Positions 26,626 through 34,812 of a DNA stretch of 44,505 nt are shown piece by piece. A model generated the notes under the pieces. That model was given only the letters and a program-made list of their open reading frames with translations, was not told the origin of the DNA and ran no database searches. Location: assembly GCF_040393045.1 (NCBI RefSeq), contig NZ_JBEBUX010000015.1, positions 1 through 44,505 on the forward strand, written 5' to 3'. Within the stretch, counting starts at the first letter, position 1; each line of letters begins with the position of its first letter. The stretch is from Pollutimonas bauzanensis_A. Its GTDB lineage: Bacteria; Pseudomonadota; Gammaproteobacteria; Burkholderiales; Burkholderiaceae_B. The position numbers and the translations under genes are program-made.

Positions 26626-26769
26626 ATGGCAACAAAACCGACTCAAAAAAAGCAACCTTTTGTAATTGAACCCCTTAACTGGGTAGCGCCTGACGTCGAC
26701 CGCGACGAATCGGCAAAACGCACCGAAGATGCAAAGCAACCTGTTCCTGCCAAAGAATCGCGCAGCTAG
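26626..26769 (+). CDS. 47-residue hydrophilic protein, unknown function
   Basis: This gene codes for 47 residues beginning MATKPTQKKQPFVIEPLNWV and ending PVPAKESRS. The product is hydrophilic, rich in Lys, Pro and Asp/Glu, with no signal peptide, membrane segment or cysteine, so it looks like a small, perhaps partly disordered, cytoplasmic or nucleic-acid-associated protein. Support for a real gene is contextual: AAAGGAG lies eight bases before the ATG, a candidate promoter and G-C hairpin precede it, and a textbook terminator follows 24 bases after the stop. The unit is transcribed alone, between divergent diguanylate cyclase and co-directional thiolase genes. I recognise no homologue. Confidence 0.75.
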   Translation: MATKPTQKKQPFVIEPLNWVAPDVDRDESAKRTEDAKQPVPAKESRS

Positions 26770-26793
26770 GTTTTAAGCAGCATCCGGATGACG

Positions 26794-26826
26794 AACGGTA
26801 GGAACTTAGTTCCTGCCGTTTTTTTT
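26794..26826 (+). terminator. intrinsic terminator after the 47-codon gene
   Basis: AACGGTAGGAA (26794-26804) pairs with TTCCTGCCGTT (26810-26820) with one T-G wobble around a five-base loop, and the stem runs into eight T (26819-26826). This is a strong rho-independent terminator on the plus strand. Confidence 0.9.
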
Positions 26827-26919
26827 ATACACGGCTTCTATACGTTGATGCACGAACGGCATCGGCACGGTTAATATTCAATATCGAACTCTTACTATCC
26901 AGCATTCAGGAGAGCAGTC

Positions 26920-28101
26920 ATGGAAGAAGTTGTTGTTGTCGGAGCATGTCGCACAGCCATAGGCGATTTTGGCGGAGGCCTCAAAGATGTGCCTCCTTGT
27001 GACTTGGGCGCCGCTGTCATACGCGCTGTACTAGACCGCAGCAATGTGCCTGCTGCCGATGTCGGGCATGTCGTATTCGGGCACGTCATCAATACTGAAG
27101 CCCGGGACATGTATTTGTCGCGGGTGGCCGCCATCAATGCGGGCATTGGCCAGTCAACCCCGGCGTTCAACGTCAATCGTTTGTGCGGGTCCGGACTGCA
27201 AGCGATCATTTCTGCGGCCCAGGCGCTCAAACTTGGCGACGCCGAAATCGCGATTGGCGGCGGCGCTGAAAGCATGAGCCGTGCGCCTTATATTGTTCCG
27301 TCCCAGCGTTGGGGCGCACGCATGGGCGACAGCGCCATGCTGGACATGATGACCGGCGCGTTGTCAGATCCATTCGAAAAAATTCATATGGGCGTAACTG
27401 CCGAAAACGTGGCCGGCAAATACGCGATTTCGCGCGAAGAGCAGGACGCTTTGGCCTTGTCTTCTCACCAGCGCGCCGAGGCGGCCATTGCCCAGGGATA
27501 CTTCAAGGAACAAATCGTTCCCATCGTCCGCAAGACGCGCAAGGGCGAGGTAGTCTTCGATACCGACGAACATGTGCGCCTGGGTGCCACGCTTGAAGAT
27601 TTTTCCACGCTCAAGCCTGTTTTCGTCAAAGAAAATGGCACCGTTACGGCTGGTAACGCATCGGGCCTGAATGACGGCGCAGGCGCGGTACTGCTTATGA
27701 CGGCCAAGGCCGCGCAAGCCCGGGGAATAAAGCCTATGGCCAGACTGGTTGCATATGGCCATGCCGGTGTCGATCCCAAGTACATGGGCATAGGGCCGGT
27801 GCCTGCCACCCGTATCGCGCTTGAAAAGGCCGGGATTACTATTGATCAGCTCGATGTCATCGAAGCCAATGAAGCGTTTGCCGCTCAGGCTTGTGCCGTC
27901 AGCAAAGAATTAGGGCTAGATGGCAAAAAAGTGAACCCAAATGGCAGCGGCATTGGCCTGGGACATCCCATCGGTGCTACCGGGGCGATCATAACGGTCA
28001 AGGCATTGCACGAGCTTGAACGCATTCAGGGTCGTTATGCGCTGGTGACAATGTGCATAGGAGGCGGGCAAGGCATTGCAGCCATTTTCGAACGTGTTTG
28101 A
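26920..28101 (+). CDS. acetyl-CoA acetyltransferase (thiolase)
   Basis: This thiolase condenses two acetyl-CoA or cleaves acetoacetyl-CoA and related 3-ketoacyl-CoA. The 393-residue protein has all catalytic residues: nucleophile Cys89 (NRLCGSGLQ), His349 (GLGHPIGATGA) and Cys379 (CIGGGQG). Length and spacing match the biosynthetic/degradative short thiolases (PhaA/AtoB type). No phaB, phaC or acyl-CoA dehydrogenase gene is adjacent, so its pathway here is open. The ATG has AGGAGA nine bases upstream. The next gene starts inside its last codons. Confidence 0.96.
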   Translation: MEEVVVVGACRTAIGDFGGGLKDVPPCDLGAAVIRAVLDRSNVPAADVGHVVFGHVINTEARDMYLSRVAAINAGIGQSTPAFNVNRLCGSGLQAIISAAQALKLGDAEIAIGGGAESMSRAPYIVPSQRWGARMGDSAMLDMMTGALSDPFEKIHMGVTAENVAGKYAISREEQDALALSSHQRAEAAIAQGYFKEQIVPIVRKTRKGEVVFDTDEHVRLGATLEDFSTLKPVFVKENGTVTAGNASGLNDGAGAVLLMTAKAAQARGIKPMARLVAYGHAGVDPKYMGIGPVPATRIALEKAGITIDQLDVIEANEAFAAQACAVSKELGLDGKKVNPNGSGIGLGHPIGATGAIITVKALHELERIQGRYALVTMCIGGGQGIAAIFERV

Positions 28102-28867
28102 AGAAGTGCAGCCCTGGGAAAACGACGAGCCCACGTTATCTGAACTTGGCGGTATCCGGTACCTGCACTTTGGTACCGAATGGGTGCAGGGCGCCATGCG
28201 CGTCCGTAAGCCAGAGCAACTAGTCCTGGCCTACACCCAGCAAATGATGGCGTGGCTGCTGTTTCTAGAGCCGACCAAAAGCGATGCGGTTGGCATCATG
28301 GGCCTGGGGGCGGGCTCGCTGTTGCGCTACACACTCAAGTACACGTCGGCATCGGTGGAGACTTCAGAATGGAATCCACAGGTTACCGCCATGTGCCGGG
28401 CTTATTTCCGCTTGCCTGATTCGCCACGCTCCTTTATCGATCACTCCGATGCCGCCGTCTGGGTCGAAGAGCGCCGTAATATTGGCCGCTATATGGCCCT
28501 GATGGTTGATTTGTACGATGCGGGGGCCCAGGGGCCGGTGCGCGACTCCCTTGAGTTTTACCAGGGCTGCTACCGTGCATTGGCTGACGTCGGGATCATG
28601 ACCGTTAATCTATTTGGCGATCATGCCAGTTTTGCGCCCAATCTTGAAAACATTCACAAGGCATTCAAGGGCCGGATGCTGGAATTGCCTGAAATAGACG
28701 CGGGTAATCGGGTGGTGCTGGCCTTCAAAGGCCCAGTGCTGGATATTTCCACTCGGGATTTGCTGGAACGCGCCGATAGGGTGGAAGCGGCATACGGACT
28801 GCCCGCAACCCGATGGGCGAAGGCGCTCCTGGCCGGGCGGTATGCTGCAGGCACTATGATTGTCTAG
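28076..28867 (+). CDS. spermidine synthase-fold methyltransferase-like protein
   Basis: The 263-residue protein has the Rossmann-like spermidine-synthase fold, with GIMGLGAGSLLRYTLKY as the nucleotide-binding glycine loop and VDLYDAGAQGP as the later acidic block. The true spermidine synthase usually has a GGGDG loop and DxxD residues that I do not see, so a polyamine role is doubtful; many such proteins are uncharacterised. The longest frame starts with TTG 28076, overlapping the thiolase gene by 26 bases and preceded by GGAGG at 28060-28064. A GTG at 28094 is the alternative. The overlap suggests translational coupling with the thiolase. Confidence 0.8.
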   Translation: MQPFSNVFEEVQPWENDEPTLSELGGIRYLHFGTEWVQGAMRVRKPEQLVLAYTQQMMAWLLFLEPTKSDAVGIMGLGAGSLLRYTLKYTSASVETSEWNPQVTAMCRAYFRLPDSPRSFIDHSDAAVWVEERRNIGRYMALMVDLYDAGAQGPVRDSLEFYQGCYRALADVGIMTVNLFGDHASFAPNLENIHKAFKGRMLELPEIDAGNRVVLAFKGPVLDISTRDLLERADRVEAAYGLPATRWAKALLAGRYAAGTMIV

Positions 28868-28882
28868 CCATATGCGGCTGGC

Positions 28883-28920
28883 ATCCCTGCACACAGCAAG
28901 TGACCCAAATGTGCAGGGAT
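28883..28920. repeat. 11-base-pair inverted repeat after the spermidine synthase-like gene
   Basis: ATCCCTGCACA (28883-28893) pairs exactly with TGTGCAGGGAT (28910-28920) across a 16-base loop. It lies 16 bases after a stop codon and 96 bases before the next gene. There is no T-run, so it may be a 3'-end structure or a binding site in the promoter of the ABC operon. Confidence 0.45.
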
Positions 28921-29015
28921 ATCCCTTCAAGACAATTCCCGCTTTAACGAGTTAGACTAACGGCCATCCGCGACACGCAACCAGATGGTCGTTAATAATA
29001 CGTTAAGGAGCTCCC

Positions 29016-29984
29016 ATGAAGTTTAGCAAGTCTGCCAAATTGGCCTTTGGCGCCCTGGCGGTGGCCGGCGCATTCATGCACACGTCGGTATTTGCCCAAT
29101 CTGTTGCCGTGACATCGATTGTCGAGCACCCAGCACTTGATGCAATTAAAGATGGCGTCCAGGAATCCCTGACCAAGGCCGGTTATACCGAAGCCAAAGG
29201 GCTTAAATGGCAATTCCAGACCGCGCAAGGCAATACTGCCATCGCGGCCCAAATAGCGCGCAAGTTCGTCGGCGACAAGCCCGACGTCATCGTGGCTATT
29301 GCGACCCCGTCTGCCCAGGCAGTTGTGGCGGCCACTAAAACCATACCCGTAGTTTATTCGGCGGTCACCGACCCAGTCGCCGCTCAGTTGGTCAAATCCA
29401 TGGAACCTTCCGGCACGAATGTCACCGGCGTATCCGACAGTCTGGCGCTCGAGAAACAAGTCGAGCTCATCAAGAAAGTCGTGCCCGACGCCAAACGGGT
29501 TGGCATAGTCTATAACCCGGGCGAGGCCAATTCGGTCGTGGTGGTAAAGCAACTGCGCGAGCTCTTGCCCAAATCCGGCCTGTCGCTGGTCGAGGCAACC
29601 GCAGCGCGCACGGTTGATGTCGGCGCAGCGGCGCGCAGCCTGGTGGGCAAGGTCGATGTCATTTACACCAACACCGATAACAACGTCGTGTCCGCCTACG
29701 AGGCCCTGGTCAAAGTTGGAAACGATGCCAAGATTCCATTGATCGCCTCTGATACCGACAGTGTCGGGCGCGGCGCTATCGCGGCGCTGGGTGTCAACTA
29801 TCACAACCTCGGCCTGCAAACCGGCAACCTGGTCATCAAAATATTGAAGGGTCAGCCGGCTGGCGAACTAGCGTCCGAAACCAGCGATAAGCTGGAACTA
29901 TACGTCAACCGGACAGCAGCCAAGAAGCAGGGCGTCACCCTGACCGACGCGTTCATTAAATCCGCAACCAAGGTTGTCGATTAA
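29016..29984 (+). CDS. ABC transporter substrate-binding protein (TrpX-like family)
   Basis: This 322-residue periplasmic protein has a signal peptide (about residues 1-27, ending SVFA-QS) and the fold of the ABC_sub_bind family (PIPVVYSAVTDP-type core, here TIPVVYSAVTDPVAAQLV, and late LYVNRTAAKKQGVTL). Family members with known ligands include the streptococcal TrpX, which binds tryptophan and phenylalanine; the ligand here is not known. AAGGAG lies five bases before the ATG. It is followed by permease and ATPase genes, but a strong terminator separates it from them. Confidence 0.9.
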   Translation: MKFSKSAKLAFGALAVAGAFMHTSVFAQSVAVTSIVEHPALDAIKDGVQESLTKAGYTEAKGLKWQFQTAQGNTAIAAQIARKFVGDKPDVIVAIATPSAQAVVAATKTIPVVYSAVTDPVAAQLVKSMEPSGTNVTGVSDSLALEKQVELIKKVVPDAKRVGIVYNPGEANSVVVVKQLRELLPKSGLSLVEATAARTVDVGAAARSLVGKVDVIYTNTDNNVVSAYEALVKVGNDAKIPLIASDTDSVGRGAIAALGVNYHNLGLQTGNLVIKILKGQPAGELASETSDKLELYVNRTAAKKQGVTLTDAFIKSATKVVD

Positions 29985-30003
29985 AATACTCGCGTTGATG
30001 ATA

Positions 30004-30045
30004 AAACAGGTGGGTTGTCGAAAACAGCCCACCTGTTTATTTTTT
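30004..30045 (+). terminator. intrinsic terminator inside the ABC operon
   Basis: AAACAGGTGGGTTGT (30004-30018) pairs with ACAGCCCACCTGTTT (30024-30038) with one T-G wobble, a 15-base-pair stem with a five-base loop. It is followed by A and six T (30040-30045). It lies between the receptor gene (stop 29984) and the permease gene (start 30064). A partial stop here would give more receptor than membrane subunit mRNA. Confidence 0.9.
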
Positions 30046-30063
30046 GCTTATTCTGGCTAGAAC

Positions 30064-30957
30064 ATGTCACTTTATTCTTTGTGGGGCGCCCTCGAAATCG
30101 GCCTGATCTTCGGGCTGGTTGCACTTGGCGTGCTTATTTCATTCCGAATGCTCAGGTTCCCGGACCTTACGGTAGATGGAAGCTTTCCGCTAGGCGGCGC
30201 CACGGCAGCTACGTTGATCAGTGCGGGGATGGACCCGTTCACGTCGACCTTGATAGCTACTTTTGCCGGGGCGATCGCTGGAATGATCACTGGCTGGTTG
30301 AATGTGAAGTTGAAGATCATGGATCTGCTCGCCAGCATCCTGATGATGATCGCTTTATATTCGATCAACCTGCGAGTGATGGGCAGGCCTAACGTGCCGC
30401 TCATTTCGGAACCCACTGTCTTCACCTTGCTGCAGCCAGAGGGTATCAGCGACTATATCGCGCGTCCGCTGATGCTGCTGGTCCTGCTTATTGCAATCAA
30501 GTTTCTTCTGGACTGGTTTTTTTCCACGAAAACCGGCCTGGCCATGAGGGCGACTGGGTCCAACCCGCGCATGGCCCGTTCGCAAGGGGTGGCCACTGGC
30601 AGCATGTTGCTCGCAGGCATGGCAATTTCAAACGCGTTGTGCGCCTTGGCGGGTGCATTATTTGCACAGTCACAGGGCGGCGCCGACATCTCCATGGGCA
30701 TAGGCACCATCGTGATTGGACTGGCCGCCGTGATTGTCGGCGAAAGCATTATGCCGTCACGCAAATTATTCGTCGTAACGCTGGCCGTCATTGTCGGTGC
30801 CGTGCTTTATCGTTTCTTTATTGCCTTGGCTCTCAACGCCGACTTTATCGGACTCAAGGCCCAGGACCTGAATCTTGTGACCGCGCTTCTGGTTACCTTT
30901 GCTTTGGTGATCCCCTTGATCAAAAAACGCTTGCGCGGCAAGAACGGAGGCCGTTGA
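30064..30957 (+). CDS. ABC transporter permease (LivH/LivM-like)
   Basis: The 297-residue inner-membrane protein has about eight to nine hydrophobic helices and belongs to the branched-chain-type permease family that pairs with TrpX-like receptors. Recognisable segments are GALEIGLIFGLVALGVLISFR at the start and MRATGSNPRMARSQGV in the loop that contacts the ATPase. It ends one base before the ATPase start, with ACGGAGG serving the next gene. Confidence 0.92.
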   Translation: MSLYSLWGALEIGLIFGLVALGVLISFRMLRFPDLTVDGSFPLGGATAATLISAGMDPFTSTLIATFAGAIAGMITGWLNVKLKIMDLLASILMMIALYSINLRVMGRPNVPLISEPTVFTLLQPEGISDYIARPLMLLVLLIAIKFLLDWFFSTKTGLAMRATGSNPRMARSQGVATGSMLLAGMAISNALCALAGALFAQSQGGADISMGIGTIVIGLAAVIVGESIMPSRKLFVVTLAVIVGAVLYRFFIALALNADFIGLKAQDLNLVTALLVTFALVIPLIKKRLRGKNGGR

Positions 30958-30958
30958 T

Positions 30959-31753
30959 ATGTTAAGTGCAAAAAACCTGGCCATTACGTTCAATCCCGGT
31001 ACCGCAATAGAAACCAAAGCCTTGCGTGGCTTGTCGCTGGACATTCCCGCAGGCCAGTTTGTGACCGTCATCGGATCAAACGGGGCCGGCAAGTCAACCT
31101 TGCTCAATGCTGTGTCGGGAGACTTGTCGGTCGATAGCGGCGCCATCCTGATCGATAACCAGGACGTGACTCGCCAGCCCGTATGGGAACGCGCCAAACA
31201 GGTGGCCCGGGTATTCCAGGATCCCATGGCCGGCACATGCGAAGACCTTACTATCGAAGAAAACATGGCGTTGGCATATAGCCGCGGCAGCAGGCGCGAC
31301 CTTACCCTTGCAGTAAAGGGCTCAATGCGGGCTGAATTTCGCGAGCGCCTGGCTACGCTGGGTCTGGGTTTGGAAAACCGCCTAAGCGATCGCATCGGCT
31401 TGCTGTCTGGCGGTCAACGGCAGGCAGTTAGCCTGCTGATGGCTGCCTTGCGCCCCTCACGGATATTGTTGCTCGACGAACATACGGCCGCGCTGGATCC
31501 GCGCACGGCTCAATTCGTGCTTGAGTTGACTACGCGCATCGTTGCTGAAAATCGCCTGACCACAATGATGGTGACTCACAGCATGCGCCAGGCGCTTGAT
31601 GTTGGCGAGCGCACCGTCATGTTGCACCAGGGAAATGTCGTGCTTGATGTGTCCGGGCCTGAACGCCAGGGGCTGGATGTGCCTGACTTGCTGGTCATGT
31701 TCGAGCGCGTGCGCGGTGAGACCATTTCGGATGACGGTTTGTTGCTGGGGTAA
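30959..31753 (+). CDS. ABC transporter ATP-binding protein
   Basis: The 264-residue nucleotide-binding subunit completes the importer. Walker A (GSNGAGKSTLLNAV), the Q-loop (VFQDPMAGT), the signature LSGGQRQAVSLLMAAL and Walker B (ILLLDEHTAALDP) are present. The start ATG 30959 has a good GGAGG ribosome binding site inside the permease gene. Receptor, permease and ATPase form one functional transporter. Confidence 0.94.
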   Translation: MLSAKNLAITFNPGTAIETKALRGLSLDIPAGQFVTVIGSNGAGKSTLLNAVSGDLSVDSGAILIDNQDVTRQPVWERAKQVARVFQDPMAGTCEDLTIEENMALAYSRGSRRDLTLAVKGSMRAEFRERLATLGLGLENRLSDRIGLLSGGQRQAVSLLMAALRPSRILLLDEHTAALDPRTAQFVLELTTRIVAENRLTTMMVTHSMRQALDVGERTVMLHQGNVVLDVSGPERQGLDVPDLLVMFERVRGETISDDGLLLG

Positions 31754-31810
31754 AACACCGGCGGCATAGTAGTTGCTGGCAGGGCGTGTATCACGACTTT
31801 GCAGGTACCT

Positions 31811-32575
31811 ATGTCCATTGCCGACACTTCCATAACGATAAGAATACTGACCCTGAATGCGCACAAGGGATTTACCTTCTTTAATCGTCGCTTTATTTTG
31901 CACGAGCTGCGCGATGCCATACGCGCAACACACGCCGATATCGTTTTTTTGCAAGAAGTATTGGGCGCGCACGAGGTCCACGCCTTGCGCCTCGACGGAT
32001 GGCCGGAAGTAAGCCAGTACGAATTCCTGGCCGATACTATCTGGAGCGATTTTGCGTACGGGCGCAATGCCGTTTACCCGCAAGGGCATCACGGCAATGC
32101 CTTGCTGTCCAAATATCCCATCGTGCACCACGACAATCTTGATATTTCAGTAGGTAAGCACGAAAAAAGGGGCATGCTGCATTGCGTGTTGCGTGTACCA
32201 GAGCTCGACACAGACATCCATGTGGTGTGCGTGCATCTGGGCTTGCAGGAAAAGCACCGTAGCAGTCAATTAGCCTGTCTACGTCACTTACTGAAAAGCG
32301 ACATTCCGCCAGAAGCACCTTTAGTCGTTGCGGGGGATTTCAATGATTGGCGTCAGCAAGGGCAGAAGGCGTTGACCCGTGCCAGTGGATTAAAGGAAGT
32401 TTTCGCCGAATCCCTTGGCAAGGTATCACGCACGTTTCCTGCCCGTTTTCCTCTGCTTCGTCTGGACCGTATCTATGTTCGCAATATTGCGCGCTTTGCG
32501 CCCATTGCGCTTAAAACACGGCCATGGGTGCATTTATCAGATCATGCGCCGCTTGCCGCCGAGGTGACACTGTGA
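31811..32575 (+). CDS. ybhP: endonuclease/exonuclease/phosphatase family protein YbhP
   Basis: The 254-residue protein has the EEP fold: RILTLNAHKG, FLQEV, ALLSKYPI, VAGDFNDW and LSDHAPLAAEV at the end. ATG 31811 follows AGG; a TTG at 31799 would only add four residues. Its stop TGA overlaps the GTG start of clsB. E. coli has the same order ybhP-clsB-ybhN, which gives the name and a link to membrane-lipid metabolism. The YbhP substrate is not established. A nucleic acid or phospholipid headgroup are both possible for this fold. Confidence 0.9.
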   Translation: MSIADTSITIRILTLNAHKGFTFFNRRFILHELRDAIRATHADIVFLQEVLGAHEVHALRLDGWPEVSQYEFLADTIWSDFAYGRNAVYPQGHHGNALLSKYPIVHHDNLDISVGKHEKRGMLHCVLRVPELDTDIHVVCVHLGLQEKHRSSQLACLRHLLKSDIPPEAPLVVAGDFNDWRQQGQKALTRASGLKEVFAESLGKVSRTFPARFPLLRLDRIYVRNIARFAPIALKTRPWVHLSDHAPLAAEVTL

Positions 32576-33789
32576 CAGTTACGTGGACATCGGGGAACAC
32601 GCTTGAACTGCTGGAAAATGGCGAGGATTTTTTTCCGGCTGTCTTCGACGCTATTCGCCAGGCACGGCATAGCGTCATTATCGAGACCTTTATCATTTTC
32701 GAAGATAAGGTTGGCAATGAACTTCAGCAGGTGCTCATAGAAGCCGCGACCCGTGGCGTACATATTGAAGTGACTGTGGACGGCTATGGGTCGGCGGACC
32801 TTACACCGGGATATATCCAAGCCATGACGTCTGTAGGGATAGGATTTCATCTTTTTGATCCGCGCCCCAGGCGAATGGGCATGCGCACGAACTTGTTCCG
32901 TCGCCTGCATCGCAAGATCGTTGTCGTGGACGGTACGCTGGCGTTTGTCGGGGGTATCAATTTTGCCGCAGACCATCTGGCGGACTTTGGGCCGACTGCC
33001 AAACAGGACTACGCGATTTCAATCCGGGGGCCATTAGTGGATGACGTTGCACGCCTTGCCCTGGAAGCGCTGACACCCGTGCAACCGCGCATTTCATGGT
33101 GGCGACTAGGCAAGCGCGGCACGGCCCAATCCAAGAATAGAGAAGGCGACGACACCCAGGCGGCCCTGGTGTTAAGAGATAACGACAGCCACCAGAACGA
33201 CATAGAGCTGCACTATCGGGTCGGCATTCGCGCGGCACAGCGCGACATCACCATCGCCAACGCCTATTTTTTCCCCGGTTATCGTTTTCTACGAGATTTG
33301 CGCAAGGCGGCGCAAAGGGGAGTGCGTGTGCGCTTGATCCTGCAAGGGGAGCCCGATATGCCCATCGTGCGCACTGCCACAACTATGCTCTACGATTACT
33401 TGCTGTCGGCAGGTGTGGAAATCTACGAATATTGCGAACGGCCGCTACACGGAAAAGTCGCTACGGTGGACGGCATATGGTCTACGGTCGGCTCCAGCAA
33501 CTTGGATCCATTAAGCCTCGCATTGAATCTGGAGGCCAACGTCATGATCCACGATCGTGCGTTCAGCTCACATTTGCAAGAGCGTCTGGATAGCCTGATC
33601 ACGGATTATTGCCAGCTAATGCAGCGCGCGCCAGTATCGCGGCGAAAGATACAGCGGGTATTCATCGGCGTTTTCATTTTCCATTTTCTGCGGCGCTATC
33701 CGGCATGGGCTGGCTGGCTGCCCGCTCGCAAGCCGCTGCTCAAAACGATGTTGCCCGACGTCGAACAAGCAAGCGAAGGTAAACCATGA
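32572..33789 (+). CDS. clsB: cardiolipin synthase B (phospholipase D superfamily)
   Basis: ClsB makes cardiolipin or phosphatidylglycerol by transphosphatidylation at the inner membrane. Both HKD motifs are intact: His113/Lys115/Asp120 in LHRKIVVVD and His293/Lys295/Asp300 in LHGKVATVD. The GTG at 32572 is chosen because the stop of ybhP overlaps it (GTGA) and GAGG lies just upstream; it gives 405 residues, near the E. coli ClsB length. A longer frame starts at 32524 inside ybhP but lacks family sequence. Its 3' end overlaps the ybhN start (ATGA). Confidence 0.95.
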   Translation: MTVTWTSGNTLELLENGEDFFPAVFDAIRQARHSVIIETFIIFEDKVGNELQQVLIEAATRGVHIEVTVDGYGSADLTPGYIQAMTSVGIGFHLFDPRPRRMGMRTNLFRRLHRKIVVVDGTLAFVGGINFAADHLADFGPTAKQDYAISIRGPLVDDVARLALEALTPVQPRISWWRLGKRGTAQSKNREGDDTQAALVLRDNDSHQNDIELHYRVGIRAAQRDITIANAYFFPGYRFLRDLRKAAQRGVRVRLILQGEPDMPIVRTATTMLYDYLLSAGVEIYEYCERPLHGKVATVDGIWSTVGSSNLDPLSLALNLEANVMIHDRAFSSHLQERLDSLITDYCQLMQRAPVSRRKIQRVFIGVFIFHFLRRYPAWAGWLPARKPLLKTMLPDVEQASEGKP

Positions 33790-34769
33790 GCGATTCGCGA
33801 CAACCGGGTATGCGTGCGTGGTTCAAGCGCCATTGGGCGCTTATTCGCAAAGTACTGATAGGGGCCTTTGTCGTCCTGATATTGACGCTGCTGGGAATGG
33901 CCGTCGTTAAGGTGGACTGGAACGAAGTGCTTGAGGCTATGCGCAAATTGCCGAATCAGGCCATATGGATGGCTGCGCTTATCACAGTAGGCAGCTATAT
34001 CGTTTATAGCAGCTACGAACTATTGGGAAAATGGTACACAGGGCATGGCCTCGCATGGTGGCGGTGCATGATGGTCGGTTTCATCAGCTACGCATTCACA
34101 ATGAGTATGGGCGCTCCTGTGGGCGGGGTAGGGCTGCGAATGCGCCTCTATGGCAAACAAGGCCTGCAGCAGGGAGAAATCATGCGAGTACTGGGCTTAA
34201 GCCTGGTAACGAACTGGATGGGCTATGTTTTGGTGGCCGGTTTTCTATTCGCAGCCGGTGTTGTGCAATTGCCGGAAGAATGGAAATTGGGTATGGGACC
34301 TTTCCGCCTGATCGGGGGGCTTATGATGGCGGCTTGTATCGCCTACCTTGGAGTATGCGCATTTTCCTCCCGCCGATCCTGGACGCTATTCGATCATGAG
34401 ATAGAGTTGCCTCCGATCGGAATGGCGTTGACGCAGATTATTGTGGCCGTGACGAACTGGATGCTTATCGGCCTTGTCATTTATGTGTTGTTGCAACAGC
34501 AGATCCCGTATGGGCTGGTGCTGGGAGTTCTGCTCATTAGCGCGATTGCAGGCGCCTTGGCGCATATCCCGGGCGGGCTAGGGGTGATAGAAGCGGTTTT
34601 CATTATCCTTCTGGGCGCCGAATTGGGACGCGGGCAGATTTTGGGGGCAATGCTGGTGTATCGCGCTATTTATTATGTATGCCCATTAATTATGGCCGGC
34701 ACATGGTACTTGGGCACAGAAGTCAAAATGCGAAAACCTGCGCGGCATGCAAATTGCTCGTCAAAATAA
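33786..34769 (+). CDS. ybhN: YbhN-family membrane protein (lysylphosphatidylglycerol synthase TM-region type)
   Basis: The 327-residue polytopic protein has about seven to eight helices of the UPF0104/LPG_synthase_TM family, with the characteristic MSMGAPVGGVGLRMRLYG and HIPGGLGVIEAVFI segments. Members are proposed lipid flippases or membrane parts of lipid-modifying enzymes; YbhN itself is functionally uncertain. Its ATG overlaps the clsB stop, so the three-gene ybhP-clsB-ybhN operon is fully coupled, as in E. coli. Confidence 0.92.
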   Translation: MSDSRQPGMRAWFKRHWALIRKVLIGAFVVLILTLLGMAVVKVDWNEVLEAMRKLPNQAIWMAALITVGSYIVYSSYELLGKWYTGHGLAWWRCMMVGFISYAFTMSMGAPVGGVGLRMRLYGKQGLQQGEIMRVLGLSLVTNWMGYVLVAGFLFAAGVVQLPEEWKLGMGPFRLIGGLMMAACIAYLGVCAFSSRRSWTLFDHEIELPPIGMALTQIIVAVTNWMLIGLVIYVLLQQQIPYGLVLGVLLISAIAGALAHIPGGLGVIEAVFIILLGAELGRGQILGAMLVYRAIYYVCPLIMAGTWYLGTEVKMRKPARHANCSSK

Positions 34770-34812
34770 TCGACGCGGTTCCTCTGGCGCCGCAAGCTTA
34801 TGAGGAGTAATC

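Noticed and set aside
28992..29819. 275-codon minus-strand frame opposite the ABC receptor gene
   Set aside because: Low-complexity, Gly/Arg/Asp-rich translation typical of an antisense shadow; the plus-strand receptor is certain.
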